Of a stretch of 64,000 nucleotides of DNA, positions 35,722 to 45,159 are shown one piece after another. Each line of letters opens with the position of its first letter. Within the stretch, counting starts at the first letter, position 1. The position numbers and the translations under genes were made by a program. This DNA is from Akkermansiaceae bacterium UBA956. GTDB lineage: Bacteria; Verrucomicrobiota; Verrucomicrobiia; Verrucomicrobiales; Akkermansiaceae. The notes under the pieces were generated by a model. That model saw only the letters and a list, made by a program, of their open reading frames with translations. It was not told where the DNA came from and did not search any database. The stretch covers positions 1 to 64,000 of the forward strand of contig DBCO01000005.1 of assembly GCA_002293145.1 (NCBI GenBank), in the 5' to 3' direction.

Positions 35722-36927
35722 CTATAGCGTGAGGGCATCCATGATGTAGCGGCTTGGACGGAAATTTTCGATGATGATTTCCTGCTGCTCACCGCGCTTC
35801 ATCCGCACTTGGCTAATGTTAAAATTCGGCGTCTTGTGTGGTGCAAACAAAATGTCATCGTGCGTCGAATTCTCATGCTTTTTGAACATCGATGGCATGA
35901 TGTCACCACCGAGATGATCATCGCGACCAGTTGCCAAATGGCACGTGCCTAACACTTTTTCATCCTGAATGTCGGCCCCAGAAACGGGCAAAACTTGCGT
36001 GCCAAATCCGAGTTCGCCGAGAGTTCCCGTCATCGGATCATCCAGCAAGCGCGCGTTGTGAGCATCGATCGTGGACTGATTTCCTGCGATCAGCGTGGAG
36101 CGCACGATGTTACGATTCACCACATCGAGCACCCCGAGCGTGCCATCTTCGTATTTCATCGGAAACTGACCACGCGCATCGTTAGGAACGAAATACACTT
36201 CACCGGCTGGCAAGTTGGCAATATCTGGAGCCAGACCATTGCACAGACCATGTGATTTCTGTGCCACCTGCCCATCCAAACCAAGCCAGGCTGTGAGCAC
36301 GCGACCATCTTCGAGGGCGAAGTCGATTTCAATCGAATCTGCATTCGTCATCGCAAGGCGAATCTTTTCTGCATCGCGTGAGACCTCATGATAATTCACG
36401 GCAAGACCTGATGAGAGGATGATGTCATTGAGCCCGTGAAGCGTAGCACCACGGAAGCCATGCTCTTTCGCTTTTGCAGTGAGTGGCGCGGTGGCCGAGT
36501 AAGTGGAAATGCACAGAATGATATCGTAGTTCGGATAAAGATCGCGAGCAAAAGAAAGCTGATTGCCTTGTGCATCATAGAGCTCATCGGGCAAATCAAG
36601 ATTTGATCCGTAAGTCATGCGATAGGCAAACATTTCACCACCATGCATACCGAGCTTAGCCATCACGCCATTTTGCAAACCTTGGTAAAAATGCTGATGC
36701 GCGCGCTTTTGAATCGGAAATCCCTCTTCGTTGAGGAATCGATAATTTTTCATCATCTCGGCTGGATCAACAAAATCTAATAGAATGCATACCTTGCAAC
36801 CTTCCGTAGGCATGAACACCGTGTGCAACAAGTTGCTGAGATCAAAGCTTGGGAAGTTTCTTTTTTCGGGATGAAGAAGAATTTCCTCACGCAGGTAGTC
36901 TGGTAGGTCGTGACAAATCGTGGACAT
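35722..36927 (-). CDS. M29-like aminopeptidase family protein
   Basis: 401 residues from the ATG at 36927 (an ATG at 36960 would add 11). The C-terminal half has features of the thermophilic aminopeptidase (M29/AmpS) family: PAGEVYFVPNDARGQFP, GTLGELGFGTQ, and KVLGTCHLATGRDDHLGGD. Metal-ligand positions are plausible (Glu in PAGEV, His in GTCHLATG) but not proven. The N-terminal part is probably cytosolic alpha/beta. Together with the downstream methyltransferase gene this suggests a shared role with amino-acid or thiol metabolites; that is inference. Confidence 0.65.
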   Translation of the reverse strand: MSTICHDLPDYLREEILLHPEKRNFPSFDLSNLLHTVFMPTEGCKVCILLDFVDPAEMMKNYRFLNEEGFPIQKRAHQHFYQGLQNGVMAKLGMHGGEMFAYRMTYGSNLDLPDELYDAQGNQLSFARDLYPNYDIILCISTYSATAPLTAKAKEHGFRGATLHGLNDIILSSGLAVNYHEVSRDAEKIRLAMTNADSIEIDFALEDGRVLTAWLGLDGQVAQKSHGLCNGLAPDIANLPAGEVYFVPNDARGQFPMKYEDGTLGVLDVVNRNIVRSTLIAGNQSTIDAHNARLLDDPMTGTLGELGFGTQVLPVSGADIQDEKVLGTCHLATGRDDHLGGDIMPSMFKKHENSTHDDILFAPHKTPNFNISQVRMKRGEQQEIIIENFRPSRYIMDALTL

Positions 36928-36978
36928 CTGGAAAGATACCCATGGATGACATCGACGCAAGTAACTTATCGAAAAAAA

Positions 36979-38832
36979 TCAATCTTCGCGGAAACCTCGA
37001 TTGTTCTTTTCCTTACGCGCCAGAGGCTCGCCGAGAATCAAGGAGATTTTGCGATCAATCAATGGCAAGCCGTTTTGAATATCCTTGCTGGACTCTGCTA
37101 GTGACTTATCGTGAAAACCTCGTTCGTCGAACAAGAAACCCTTGCCGCCCACTTTATCCATGGCACGAGCCAAGGTGCGTGCACGATTGGCAAGATCAAG
37201 CGCCTCCCCGTAGAACTCACGATTGGATGAGGCTACAATCCGCTCCAAAGGATCGAGTGCGGCGCGGCTGCTATCATGAGCAGCTTGAACTTCAGCTGAA
37301 GTGACTTTCCCCTTATCTCCGTTGGTTGCAGCACGTGCATTGATCTCAGCAAGTGGTTGCAATGCTTTGCGGATCTCGTGGGCCAACATTTTTTCCGTCA
37401 ATTGAACAGGACGTTTCCCACGCGCCTGCATGAGCAAGAGTTGAGCAGACGCGTAATTGGGCGTTGCAGCCACGATCGATTCCAAGCGTTTCGAGACATG
37501 AGGATTGGCTACGAATGGCCCGATCGTCGAGGTGGCCTTCGAGCGAATGTCCGCAAAGTTTGCCAAGGAGGAAGCTACGGCACTATCAGGAGTTTTTTTC
37601 GTCAAGGCGATCAATTCTTCGGCTGTGTCTGCGAGGAAAATGTCGTGCTTCATCAAGAACTGCAAGTCATCGAGCGAAAGCAGCGCTGGCAGCACATCCT
37701 CGATTGCCTTCGGTAAAATGATGCGCGATGGCGGCGCCGTGGAGAGCATACGGATCATTTCCCATGAGTTGCGAGGCAATGCTAGCTTGCCGTCCTCCTT
37801 GACGATGCCGATTACTACGCCGGTCGTTTCTGCTCCACTCATGGCAGTAGCAGCCAGCACCATGGCCGCAGCTGATAAATTTTCTCCGTTGCGGCTGATC
37901 GAATAATACTCGTTTTTGGAAAACCCCATGCTAACGACCCCGCCCTCGGGCACGCCGTGATAAATCTCTTTCAATTGAGGGACCGTGGCATTGTTGATCG
38001 CCAATAGAATACCCCGGATCATGTTTTCGTCTGAGCCGTTCACATGATAGCGAAATGCTTTATTATTCTTATCAATGGAGCTATTCATTGAGACCGTTGC
38101 CAGCTTCAGGGCATAGGCCTCCGTTTTTTCATTATAAAGCCAGAGCGGTGTAGTGATTGCACCCGATTTCACGGCGAATTCGACCTCATTCTCCTCAGCT
38201 TCATCTCCATCCTCATCCTCTTGATCTTTGGAATCGTCTGCCATTTCAGGCAATTCTTCCTCATCATTGTTGGCCGCAAGATCGGTCGGTTGGGGCTTAG
38301 CAAAATCATCCAACGGAGCGACCCAGCCATTCCATTTGCCCAAATCACTTTTATGTGTAGCGGCGGCGGGGTGCGATGCATCCACGCGAGCCAAAACATC
38401 CCCTAGGCACTGCGCCAGCACTTGCCCATCCTTGCCTGCCTCATCACTTGCTAGCCATGCCTGTGTGCGCCAAGCCCGCGCCTTGGCATGCGTTAACTCC
38501 GCATCACCCGCAGCTTGTAAAGCTTGTTTGCTGATCAATTGCTCCAACAACTCAGATGCTTGGCGATTCACTGGATCCAGCGCCTCGGCCACAGCCAGAA
38601 ATTGCGCAGCCACTCGTTGATCTTCCGGGCGATCGGCCTTCAGAGAGGTGCACAGCGTGGTCAACTGCCGAGACAGTTGCCTCATGGTTTCGACATCGAT
38701 CGGCAATTGATCGCGCCGAAATGGCACACGATCCGTCGGCGAAATAAAGTCGGCGTGACTCCATGAACTTTGCAAAGTGAGAGCCATTGCGAGGCCAGCC
38801 ATCACGCGAGGGAGTTGAGCAGTTGTCTTCAT
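36979..38832 (-). CDS. Secreted protein with degenerate Lon-like (S16) domain
   Basis: 617 residues from the ATG at 38832, which starts a signal peptide (MKTTAQLPRVMAGLAMALTL, SSWSHA); the frame begins earlier without a signal. Residues 40-170 are helical. An acidic Glu/Asp tract lies at about 190-217. Residues 240-410 resemble the Lon C-terminal protease fold: NGENLSAAAMVLAATAMSG aligns with the catalytic GPSAG region (Ser320), and RIILPKAIEDVLPALLSL with the Lon IPKEN region. Where Lon has GGLKEK with catalytic Lys, this protein has NSWEM (355-359). Residues 415-617 are helical, Ala-rich. It may be a non-catalytic scaffold. The gene is followed by the aminopeptidase operon after about 50 bases. 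Confidence 0.6.
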   Translation of the reverse strand: MKTTAQLPRVMAGLAMALTLQSSWSHADFISPTDRVPFRRDQLPIDVETMRQLSRQLTTLCTSLKADRPEDQRVAAQFLAVAEALDPVNRQASELLEQLISKQALQAAGDAELTHAKARAWRTQAWLASDEAGKDGQVLAQCLGDVLARVDASHPAAATHKSDLGKWNGWVAPLDDFAKPQPTDLAANNDEEELPEMADDSKDQEDEDGDEAEENEVEFAVKSGAITTPLWLYNEKTEAYALKLATVSMNSSIDKNNKAFRYHVNGSDENMIRGILLAINNATVPQLKEIYHGVPEGGVVSMGFSKNEYYSISRNGENLSAAAMVLAATAMSGAETTGVVIGIVKEDGKLALPRNSWEMIRMLSTAPPSRIILPKAIEDVLPALLSLDDLQFLMKHDIFLADTAEELIALTKKTPDSAVASSLANFADIRSKATSTIGPFVANPHVSKRLESIVAATPNYASAQLLLMQARGKRPVQLTEKMLAHEIRKALQPLAEINARAATNGDKGKVTSAEVQAAHDSSRAALDPLERIVASSNREFYGEALDLANRARTLARAMDKVGGKGFLFDERGFHDKSLAESSKDIQNGLPLIDRKISLILGEPLARKEKNNRGFRED

Positions 38833-38915
38833 TCTTTTGATCCTTTCAAAAATGGTTACGGATTTCATGAAGTCAATATTGCAAAAATCCAGCATTTTGT
38901 CAATTTCCGTGTCCC

Positions 38916-39332
38916 ATGACCGATTCCATCCAAATGATCACCCGCGAAGAAGTGATGTTTTTCGATACCGACTGCGGCGGCGTCGTTCACAATCTCGCCT
39001 ACCTGCGGATGATCGAAACCTGCCGCACACGCCTCGCCGCCCTCATGGGCATGAATCTGCGGACGATGGCGGAAACCCAGCTTTTTCCGGTTGTAACCCG
39101 CACCGAGGTCGACTACCGCACGCCGGCGCATCTCGGCGACTGGATTCGCATCGAGGGCACACTGGCCGAGATCGAAGGCGCGCGATTCTGGTGCCAGTTT
39201 ATCATGATCCGCGAATCTGATGAGAAAATTCTAATCACGGCCCGCCAAGCCCTCGCTCTGGTGCAAATGCCCGCTGGTAAGCCCAAGCGCCTCCCTGCCG
39301 AATGGCGCGCACGTTGGGGGCGAAATTCCTAA
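38916..39332 (+). CDS. Acyl-CoA thioesterase, 4HBT/YbgC type
   Basis: 138-residue hotdog-fold thioesterase. The YbgC/4-hydroxybenzoyl-CoA thioesterase pattern is clear: REEVMFFDTDCGGVVHNLAY, with the active Asp, then MIETCRTRL, VTRTEVDYRTPAHLGDWIRI, ILITARQALALVQ. It hydrolyses acyl-CoA, possibly short-chain; some homologues help the Tol-Pal system but no tol genes are close. It is divergent from the Lon-like gene, with a short 83-base shared promoter region. Confidence 0.88.
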   Translation: MTDSIQMITREEVMFFDTDCGGVVHNLAYLRMIETCRTRLAALMGMNLRTMAETQLFPVVTRTEVDYRTPAHLGDWIRIEGTLAEIEGARFWCQFIMIRESDEKILITARQALALVQMPAGKPKRLPAEWRARWGRNS

Positions 39333-39387
39333 CTTCGCTGGCTACTCAAACATTCAACCCGAAATCCGAAGTCGAATCGAATTCCAA

Positions 39388-39660
39388 AGCCTCGCAGACG
39401 AAAAAGACCAAGCAGTTCTAGCAGACAGCACCTACAGCTCCGAGCAAGCGAAGCACCCCACTTAACGAGACCAAACAGCAAACCAACAAAAAATCAGTCA
39501 CATCAGAGCAAGTGTAGAACACATATTTGGTCACATGAAACAAAAAGGCATGGACTACGTCAGCAGCATAGGCCTCAACCGAGCACATCAGCACAACGGA
39601 CTGAGCAACCTAGCCTACAACCTCACCCGCTACGCCTTCCTTAAAATAGCCCAAGCCTAA
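39388..39660 (+). pseudogene. IS5-family transposase remnant (C-terminal)
   Basis: One frame reads DEKDQAVLADSTYSSEQAKH, then a TAA stop at 39463, then NQQKISHIRASVEHIFGHMK and QKGMDYVSSIGLNRAHQHNG, ending RYAFLKIAQA at 39660. This matches the end of IS5-type DDE transposases. A stretch of about 25 codons between the two parts seems deleted, and the N-terminal half is absent. Codon use is A-rich, unlike neighbours. The gap 39333-39928 has no other gene; 39661-39928 is A-rich and may be the element's 3' flank, but no clear inverted repeat was seen. Confidence 0.75.
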
Positions 39661-39928
39661 AAAAAAGAAAAACCCGAGCAGAAAATCCTCAAAAACAAGC
39701 ACTAGGAACAGAAATAAGCGCAAAACCACGAGAAAATAGGCCCCGAACTGCGCATCGGAAAAACATTCACCAGTTCCCAATCGGAAAATCACCCCAAATA
39801 AGTTACTCTCTCCAAAAATCCACTTTCCAGAGCCTGCCATCAATACTCGCCGATTACAATATCTGGCAAAAAAGCCGTTTGCTTGAAAAAAACTCTACAA
39901 CCGCAGCAAAACTGATCATCATCCCGCC

Positions 39929-42718
39929 ATGCGACTTTTCCTTCTCGATGGCATGGCTCTGATCTACCGAGCGCACTTCGCTTTCATCACCAACCCGATT
40001 CGCAATTCCAAGGGCGTCAATACCTCGGCGCTCTATGGCTTTACAAATACGTTGTTGACGATCATCGAAAAGGAAAACCCCACTCACCTCGGCGTCGCAT
40101 TTGATACTCATGCACCCACCGCACGGCACATTCGCTATCCCGCCTACAAAGCACAACGCGATGCCACACCGGAAGAGCTGCTCGCAGCCATTCCTCACGT
40201 AAAGCGTCTCTGCCAGGCCTTCCACATTCCGGTGCTGGAGCTCGATGGCTACGAGGCCGATGACATCATTGGCACACTCGCGCACCGCGCCGATCAGGAA
40301 GGAATTTTTCACACCTACATGGTCACACCTGATAAAGATTTCTCGCAGCTCGTCTCGCCTACTAGCTTCATCTGGCGCCCCGGACGCAAGGGCACCGATC
40401 ACGAAATTCTCGACCTCCCTACCATTCTCAAAAACTGGGAAATCCAACGCGCCGATCAAGTCATCGACATCCTCGGCCTCTGGGGTGATGCCTCCGATAA
40501 CATCCCCGGCGTGCCCGGCGTCGGCGAGAAGACCGCCAAAAAACTCATCGCCGAGTGGGACTCAGTCGAAAATCTGTTAGATAATGCCGTTAAAGTCAAA
40601 GGCAAGCTCGGCGAAAATCTCGTCGCCTACCGCGATCAAGCGCTACTCTCCAAAGAGCTCGCCACCATCATGCTCGATGTGCCGATCCTTTACTCATGGG
40701 AAGAACTCGAACTCTCGCCCTATCCGGAAAGCGAAATCCGCGCGCTGTTTGCCGAGTTCGAGTTCCGCACGCTCGCCAAGCGTCTATTTCCTGATGAAAA
40801 ATCGGTGTCACCCACAAAAGAATCCTCCGCAACAACCGAAGCCGAACTGAGCGATCGCACAACCATTCGCGATGTTGCGCACGTATACCACATCGCCAAC
40901 GATGATGCCAGCCGTAACGAGCTTTTCGCTGCCCTCTATACACAACCGAGCTTTTGTTTTGATACTGAGACCACCTCGCTCGATCCCTTTGCCGCAGAGC
41001 TTCTCGGCATCGCCTTTTCGTGGCAAGCCCATCACGCATGGTATCTACCCACGCCTGATCTCGCCGCGCTCCTCCCTACATTGCGCGAGATTTTTTCCCA
41101 GCCTAGCAAAAAGATCGGCCACAATCTCAAATACGATCTTGCTGTGTTGCAAAACCATGGCATCACCGTCGATGGCCCGTTATTCGATACGATGCTCGCC
41201 CACAGCTTGCTGCATCCTGATCAACGCCACTCCATGGATCGGCTCGCCGAATCGCACCTGCAATACACCCCGATCAAGTTCAGCGAAATCGCCACACCTG
41301 CCAGCGCCGAAAAATCAAGCGCCGCCAGCGATGATCTTTTCGCTTACACCGCCGCACAACCGACGAACAAAAAAGATCTCTCAGTCGCCCATATTCCGCT
41401 CGAAATTCTCGCCGAATACGCCGCCGAAGATGCCGATGTCACCTGGCAGTTGGCCAACTTACTGCGCGAGGAATTGACGAAATCGGGACAAGCCGAAGTA
41501 TTTTCCACCATCGAGTCCCCACTGCTACCCGTGCTCACTCGCATGGAAATGCAGGGCATAGCCATCGATCCTGCCGCTCTAACAGAAATTGGCAGTGAGC
41601 TTCAGCAAACCATCGACACCCTCACCATCTCGATCTCCGAGCATGCAGGCATGACCTTCAATCTGAACTCGCCGAAACAACTCGGCGAAGTTCTTTTCAC
41701 CAAGCTCAATCTCGCCGAGAAAGCCAAGAAGACTACCACCGGGCAATTCAAAACGGATGAAGCTACGCTTAGCGCACTGGAAGGCTGCCATCCGATCATC
41801 AGCGACATCCTCCAATACCGCGAGGCCACCAAGCTCAAGTCCACATACGTCGATGCCCTGCCCACGCACATTCAGCCAAAAACTGGGCGCATTCATACCA
41901 CTTTCCACCAACTCGTCGCCGCCACCGGTCGACTCGCTTCCACCGATCCGAACATCCAAAACATCCCCGTTCGCTCCGCCCTAGGCAAAAAGATCCGCAA
42001 GGCCTTCATCCCCGCAGCGGGCTGCACCTTGCTGAGTTGCGATTACTCACAAATTGAACTTCGCATCATGGCAGCACTTTCGGGTGACGCGGGCATGATT
42101 TCCGCCTTCCGCGAAAATGCCGACATTCACACCGCCACCGCCGCCAAGGTGTATGGCATCACTCCCACCGAGGTCACCAAGGAAATGCGCAGTCACGCTA
42201 AAATGGTCAATTTCGGCATCATCTACGGCATTTCCGCCTTCGGCCTCAGCCAACGCCTCAGCATCCCCCGCAGTGATGCAGCACAGCTCATCGACAATTA
42301 TTTCGAGCAATACCCCGGCATCAAGGCCTTCATGGATGCCACCATCGCCAAGACCCGCGAGCAAGGCTATATCGAGACGCTCAGCGGCCGCCGCCGCATG
42401 CTGCCCGACATCCATTCTGCCAATCAAAACATCCGTGGCAATGCCGAACGCGCTGCCATTAACACGCCGATCCAAGGCACCGCAGCCGATATGATCAAGC
42501 TCGCGATGATCCGCATCGATGCGTTGCTGGAATCCAGCTATCGTAGCAAACTCTTGCTTCAAGTGCACGATGAATTGGTCTTCGATCTCATCATCGAGGA
42601 AACAGAGCAACTCGTGCCCCAAATTCTCGACATCATGCAACACGCCTTGGTTTTGCCCCATGATGTTCCCATCGTCGTTGAAGCAGGCACAGGCGCAAAC
42701 TGGCTTGTAGCGCACTGA
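39929..42718 (+). CDS. polA: DNA polymerase I
   Basis: 929-residue repair and lagging-strand polymerase. Three domains are visible. The 5'-3' exonuclease (1-290) has FLLDGMALIYRAHFAF, LDGYEADDIIGTLA and IPGVPGVGEKTAKKLI. The 3'-5' exonuclease domain looks active: FDTETTSLD near 344, IGHNLKYDLAVLQN and YAAEDADVTWQL. The polymerase has motif A CDYSQIELRIMAALSGD near 705, motif B KMVNFGIIYGISAFGLSQ near 757 and motif C LLQVHDELVFDL near 877. It follows the transposase remnant. No frameshift or truncation was seen. Confidence 0.97.
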   Translation: MRLFLLDGMALIYRAHFAFITNPIRNSKGVNTSALYGFTNTLLTIIEKENPTHLGVAFDTHAPTARHIRYPAYKAQRDATPEELLAAIPHVKRLCQAFHIPVLELDGYEADDIIGTLAHRADQEGIFHTYMVTPDKDFSQLVSPTSFIWRPGRKGTDHEILDLPTILKNWEIQRADQVIDILGLWGDASDNIPGVPGVGEKTAKKLIAEWDSVENLLDNAVKVKGKLGENLVAYRDQALLSKELATIMLDVPILYSWEELELSPYPESEIRALFAEFEFRTLAKRLFPDEKSVSPTKESSATTEAELSDRTTIRDVAHVYHIANDDASRNELFAALYTQPSFCFDTETTSLDPFAAELLGIAFSWQAHHAWYLPTPDLAALLPTLREIFSQPSKKIGHNLKYDLAVLQNHGITVDGPLFDTMLAHSLLHPDQRHSMDRLAESHLQYTPIKFSEIATPASAEKSSAASDDLFAYTAAQPTNKKDLSVAHIPLEILAEYAAEDADVTWQLANLLREELTKSGQAEVFSTIESPLLPVLTRMEMQGIAIDPAALTEIGSELQQTIDTLTISISEHAGMTFNLNSPKQLGEVLFTKLNLAEKAKKTTTGQFKTDEATLSALEGCHPIISDILQYREATKLKSTYVDALPTHIQPKTGRIHTTFHQLVAATGRLASTDPNIQNIPVRSALGKKIRKAFIPAAGCTLLSCDYSQIELRIMAALSGDAGMISAFRENADIHTATAAKVYGITPTEVTKEMRSHAKMVNFGIIYGISAFGLSQRLSIPRSDAAQLIDNYFEQYPGIKAFMDATIAKTREQGYIETLSGRRRMLPDIHSANQNIRGNAERAAINTPIQGTAADMIKLAMIRIDALLESSYRSKLLLQVHDELVFDLIIEETEQLVPQILDIMQHALVLPHDVPIVVEAGTGANWLVAH

Positions 42719-42841
42719 TTTTTGCGGAATATCATAAATTTAAAAAAATCAGCATTGAGGCCCATTCCATGGCGAAATCCCGAGATTATCCTTGATTTAT
42801 TAGGATTTTCAAGATACCAATAGACTTAACAAACATATTTT

Positions 42842-43645
42842 ATGAACGTAACCCGTGGAATTTTTGTCAGCCTACCCCCCTCTGCGCAAAATGAAGCCGT
42901 AGACTCCTTTTCATTTGCAGGTAAAGCACCCGCAGCCAGCGACCCTTTTGCAGCAACTCCTAGCGTTCCTCATTCTGCCTTGGCAGCCGTGCCCGTGCCT
43001 AGCAAACTCGCATACATCCCCGTATCTCGTCCCAAAGTCGCCGAAATCCCCTTCCAAGTCGCCAGTGACAATGAATCCTCCTACGGATATGAGGCTCCCC
43101 AAGTCTCCCATTTTGTCACCGCACCCATTTCTTCAGCTCCCTCACACCAAGCAGATCAGATCCAGCTTGCCAAGTCGCCTTCTCAACTCAATGCCTTCTC
43201 CGAGCATCGTGAGCCAGTCGCTGACGCAGATCCTACACGAGCACCACAACTCAGCTTCGCTTCATGGCCACAGCCGCAAAAAGTCGCAACTGCCAGTTCT
43301 GTCGAGGAAATACCCGTTTCCCGCCAACTAGAACTCCGCGCAATCTTTGGAGTCGATCGTGAAATGAGCACCGATGAAATTCTCCAACGCACTCGCTCTC
43401 TGCCCGGAGTGAAACATGTCGCCAAGATTGGATACAACGATGTCGTTGCGCTCGAAAGTCTCAAAGCTACCCTTCAAGGCCTCGGTTTTGATGGAGGCAA
43501 CATCAGCCTGTATTCCGGCAGCGTGCCCATCGAATTCATCCGTGATGGCCAAACTATGCTCGCCGTGCAGGCCGATGGCAGCTTTGCCCCAGGCGTGAAA
43601 GAAGCAATCATGATCGTCGCCCGCGAGCTGGAAAAAATGAACTAA
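42842..43645 (+). CDS. Putative roadblock/LC7-like (MglB-type) protein
   Basis: 267 residues. The first 160 are Pro/Ser/Ala-rich and probably disordered. The last 105 (LELRAIFGVDREMSTDEILQ, RSLPGVKHVAKIGYNDVVAL, SVPIEFIRDGQTMLAVQADG, VKEAIMIVARELEKM) have the size and strand order of a roadblock/LC7 domain, the fold of GTPase activators such as MglB. The call rests partly on the next locus, where the ruins of an MglA-like GTPase are found. Without that neighbour the family would be unrecognised. Confidence 0.45.
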   Translation: MNVTRGIFVSLPPSAQNEAVDSFSFAGKAPAASDPFAATPSVPHSALAAVPVPSKLAYIPVSRPKVAEIPFQVASDNESSYGYEAPQVSHFVTAPISSAPSHQADQIQLAKSPSQLNAFSEHREPVADADPTRAPQLSFASWPQPQKVATASSVEEIPVSRQLELRAIFGVDREMSTDEILQRTRSLPGVKHVAKIGYNDVVALESLKATLQGLGFDGGNISLYSGSVPIEFIRDGQTMLAVQADGSFAPGVKEAIMIVARELEKMN

Positions 43646-43659
43646 CATTTTCGCTCTAC

Positions 43660-44130
43660 CCCCCATCATCTGTCGCACACGCAAAACCAAAACCTTTCGC
43701 AGGAATTAAGGTTGTCGTCGCGGATACAGCAAACTGCGGTAAAGCTGAATTCATGCGCATTCTCTTCAGCAGATTTCCGCAAGCCACCCTGCGCGACGAA
43801 AAACTCGGCTGGATCGACGCGCTACGACTCGATTTCCCCTTCCCCGTGGATAATGATGATAAGTCATCGATTGAAATTCACCTCCACGCTCTCGTCGGCA
43901 CCATTGAACATGAAGCAATACCAATACCATCCTGATGATGATCAACATGAAGACCACTCGTCGCAATGTAGGCCTACAACTCATGATCAAAACCGCCGAT
44001 TACATCATCCACCGTGGCCTCGATATCCGCCAAATACCCATGTTCTCTCGATATCACCGAGCCGAGCTCGCCTCACAAGAAATTGTGCAAAGCTACCTCG
44101 CCGCCCCTGTCGCGCGAATAGAGATTCTAA
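43660..44130 (+). pseudogene. Decayed MglA-like small GTPase
   Basis: Two frames give pieces of one protein. Frame 1 (from about 43660 to 43935) reads KPKPFAGIKVVVADTANCGK, AEFMRILFSRF, ALRLDFPFPVDNDDKSSIEI, HLHALVGTIEHEA, where the P-loop is degenerate (ADTANCGKAE) and the last part resembles the PGQ region. Frame 3 (43935 on) reads MKTTRRNVGLQLMIKTADYI, then RGLDIRQIPMFSRYHRAELA, like the QYNKRDLP region of MglA-type GTPases. About 25 codons between the pieces are missing and stops TGATGATGA fall there. The remnant directly follows the roadblock-like gene, as mglA follows mglB. Identification is by pattern. Confidence 0.5.
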
Positions 44131-44145
44131 CAAGCCCGAACTTCT

Positions 44146-45111
44146 TCACAAATTCATCTCTTCCAAGCTTCGCAAAAAAGCAAAGCGCTCTTCATCACTG
44201 GGTTCGCCTCCGAGTTTTTCTAACAAAATACTCCACTCTGCCGCAAACTTCTCAGGCAAGGCGGGACTTTGTTTCAATTCTCCCAACATCCAAGCCAAGG
44301 CCAAAAAATCGCTCAACCACAAGTGTGCCGATGAGAACAAAATTTTCACTCCCTCCGCAGGACTTCCCGCAGCCGCTTCAGCAGGATATTCCAGATCAAA
44401 AGCCCGCGGATGACCAATCAAACGTGCAGCATAGGGGTTCGCTCGCATCGCCATGCTCAACCACTCATTCGCTTGTGCATCCTCCCATGAGGAAGCTGCC
44501 TCCACATCGCCCGACTGCTGATAGGCCTGCTCTGCCTCGTCCGCCGCTAACAAAAATCGCAACAAGGCTCGTTGATACTTCACCGCCGCTGCCTCGCCAT
44601 CGGATTCGTTAGGTAACCACTGCGCCGCATCTTCGAGCCGACCATCCATCACGCACAGCGAAAAAAGTTTCTCTCCAGCGCCTACCGGATCACCCGCAGC
44701 TTCCGAAAATACCCGAACATACAAGCGCTCCGCTTCCGCAAAATTCGACATCGCCTCACAGCTCGCCGCCCAACCAAAAAGACAGGACAAATACATTGCC
44801 GCCGGGCCATCCTCCCACTTACTGGAATCGCACCTAGCCACCTCTAGAGCATCCGCAAATTTCTCCTCCGCTAGAGCCACACCGCGCGCATACAAGTCGC
44901 TCGCCTGCTCGGCATCCTGCGCCCGCTCCGCATCCTCCCACAAAGACTGCAAGCGCACTTCAGGCGGCGCATTTTCCCGCAAAAACTCCTCCACGCTGCG
45001 ATTTTCTACCTGCTTCCGCATCCACTCCTCGGCCTCGGCAGCAGTCTCGAACTGTTGATGCTCCAAAATTTGATCGAGTCGTTTCAGCCATTGTTCAATC
45101 GGTTTCTCCAT
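44146..45111 (-). CDS. TPR-like cytosolic protein, unknown
   Basis: 321 residues, helical throughout and acidic. Repeated helix pairs such as AAMYLSCLFGWAASCEAMSN, FAEAERLYVRVFSEAAGD look like tetratricopeptide-type units. The region WLSMAMRANPYAARLIGHPR, followed by a surface like ST7-family TPR proteins (common after a RNPYVA-type turn), supports a scaffold role. No signal peptide. It begins where the RAYT remnant ends. Confidence 0.55.
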   Translation of the reverse strand: MEKPIEQWLKRLDQILEHQQFETAAEAEEWMRKQVENRSVEEFLRENAPPEVRLQSLWEDAERAQDAEQASDLYARGVALAEEKFADALEVARCDSSKWEDGPAAMYLSCLFGWAASCEAMSNFAEAERLYVRVFSEAAGDPVGAGEKLFSLCVMDGRLEDAAQWLPNESDGEAAAVKYQRALLRFLLAADEAEQAYQQSGDVEAASSWEDAQANEWLSMAMRANPYAARLIGHPRAFDLEYPAEAAAGSPAEGVKILFSSAHLWLSDFLALAWMLGELKQSPALPEKFAAEWSILLEKLGGEPSDEERFAFLRSLEEMNL

Positions 45112-45159
45112 GCCTCACCACTGTGCCAACCCACCTCAACCCTTGTCAAGAATTCAAAA

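Noticed and set aside
43935..44612. 225-codon plus-strand frame
   Set aside because: Only the first about 65 codons are informative (GTPase remnant); the rest is a shadow of the minus-strand TPR-like gene.
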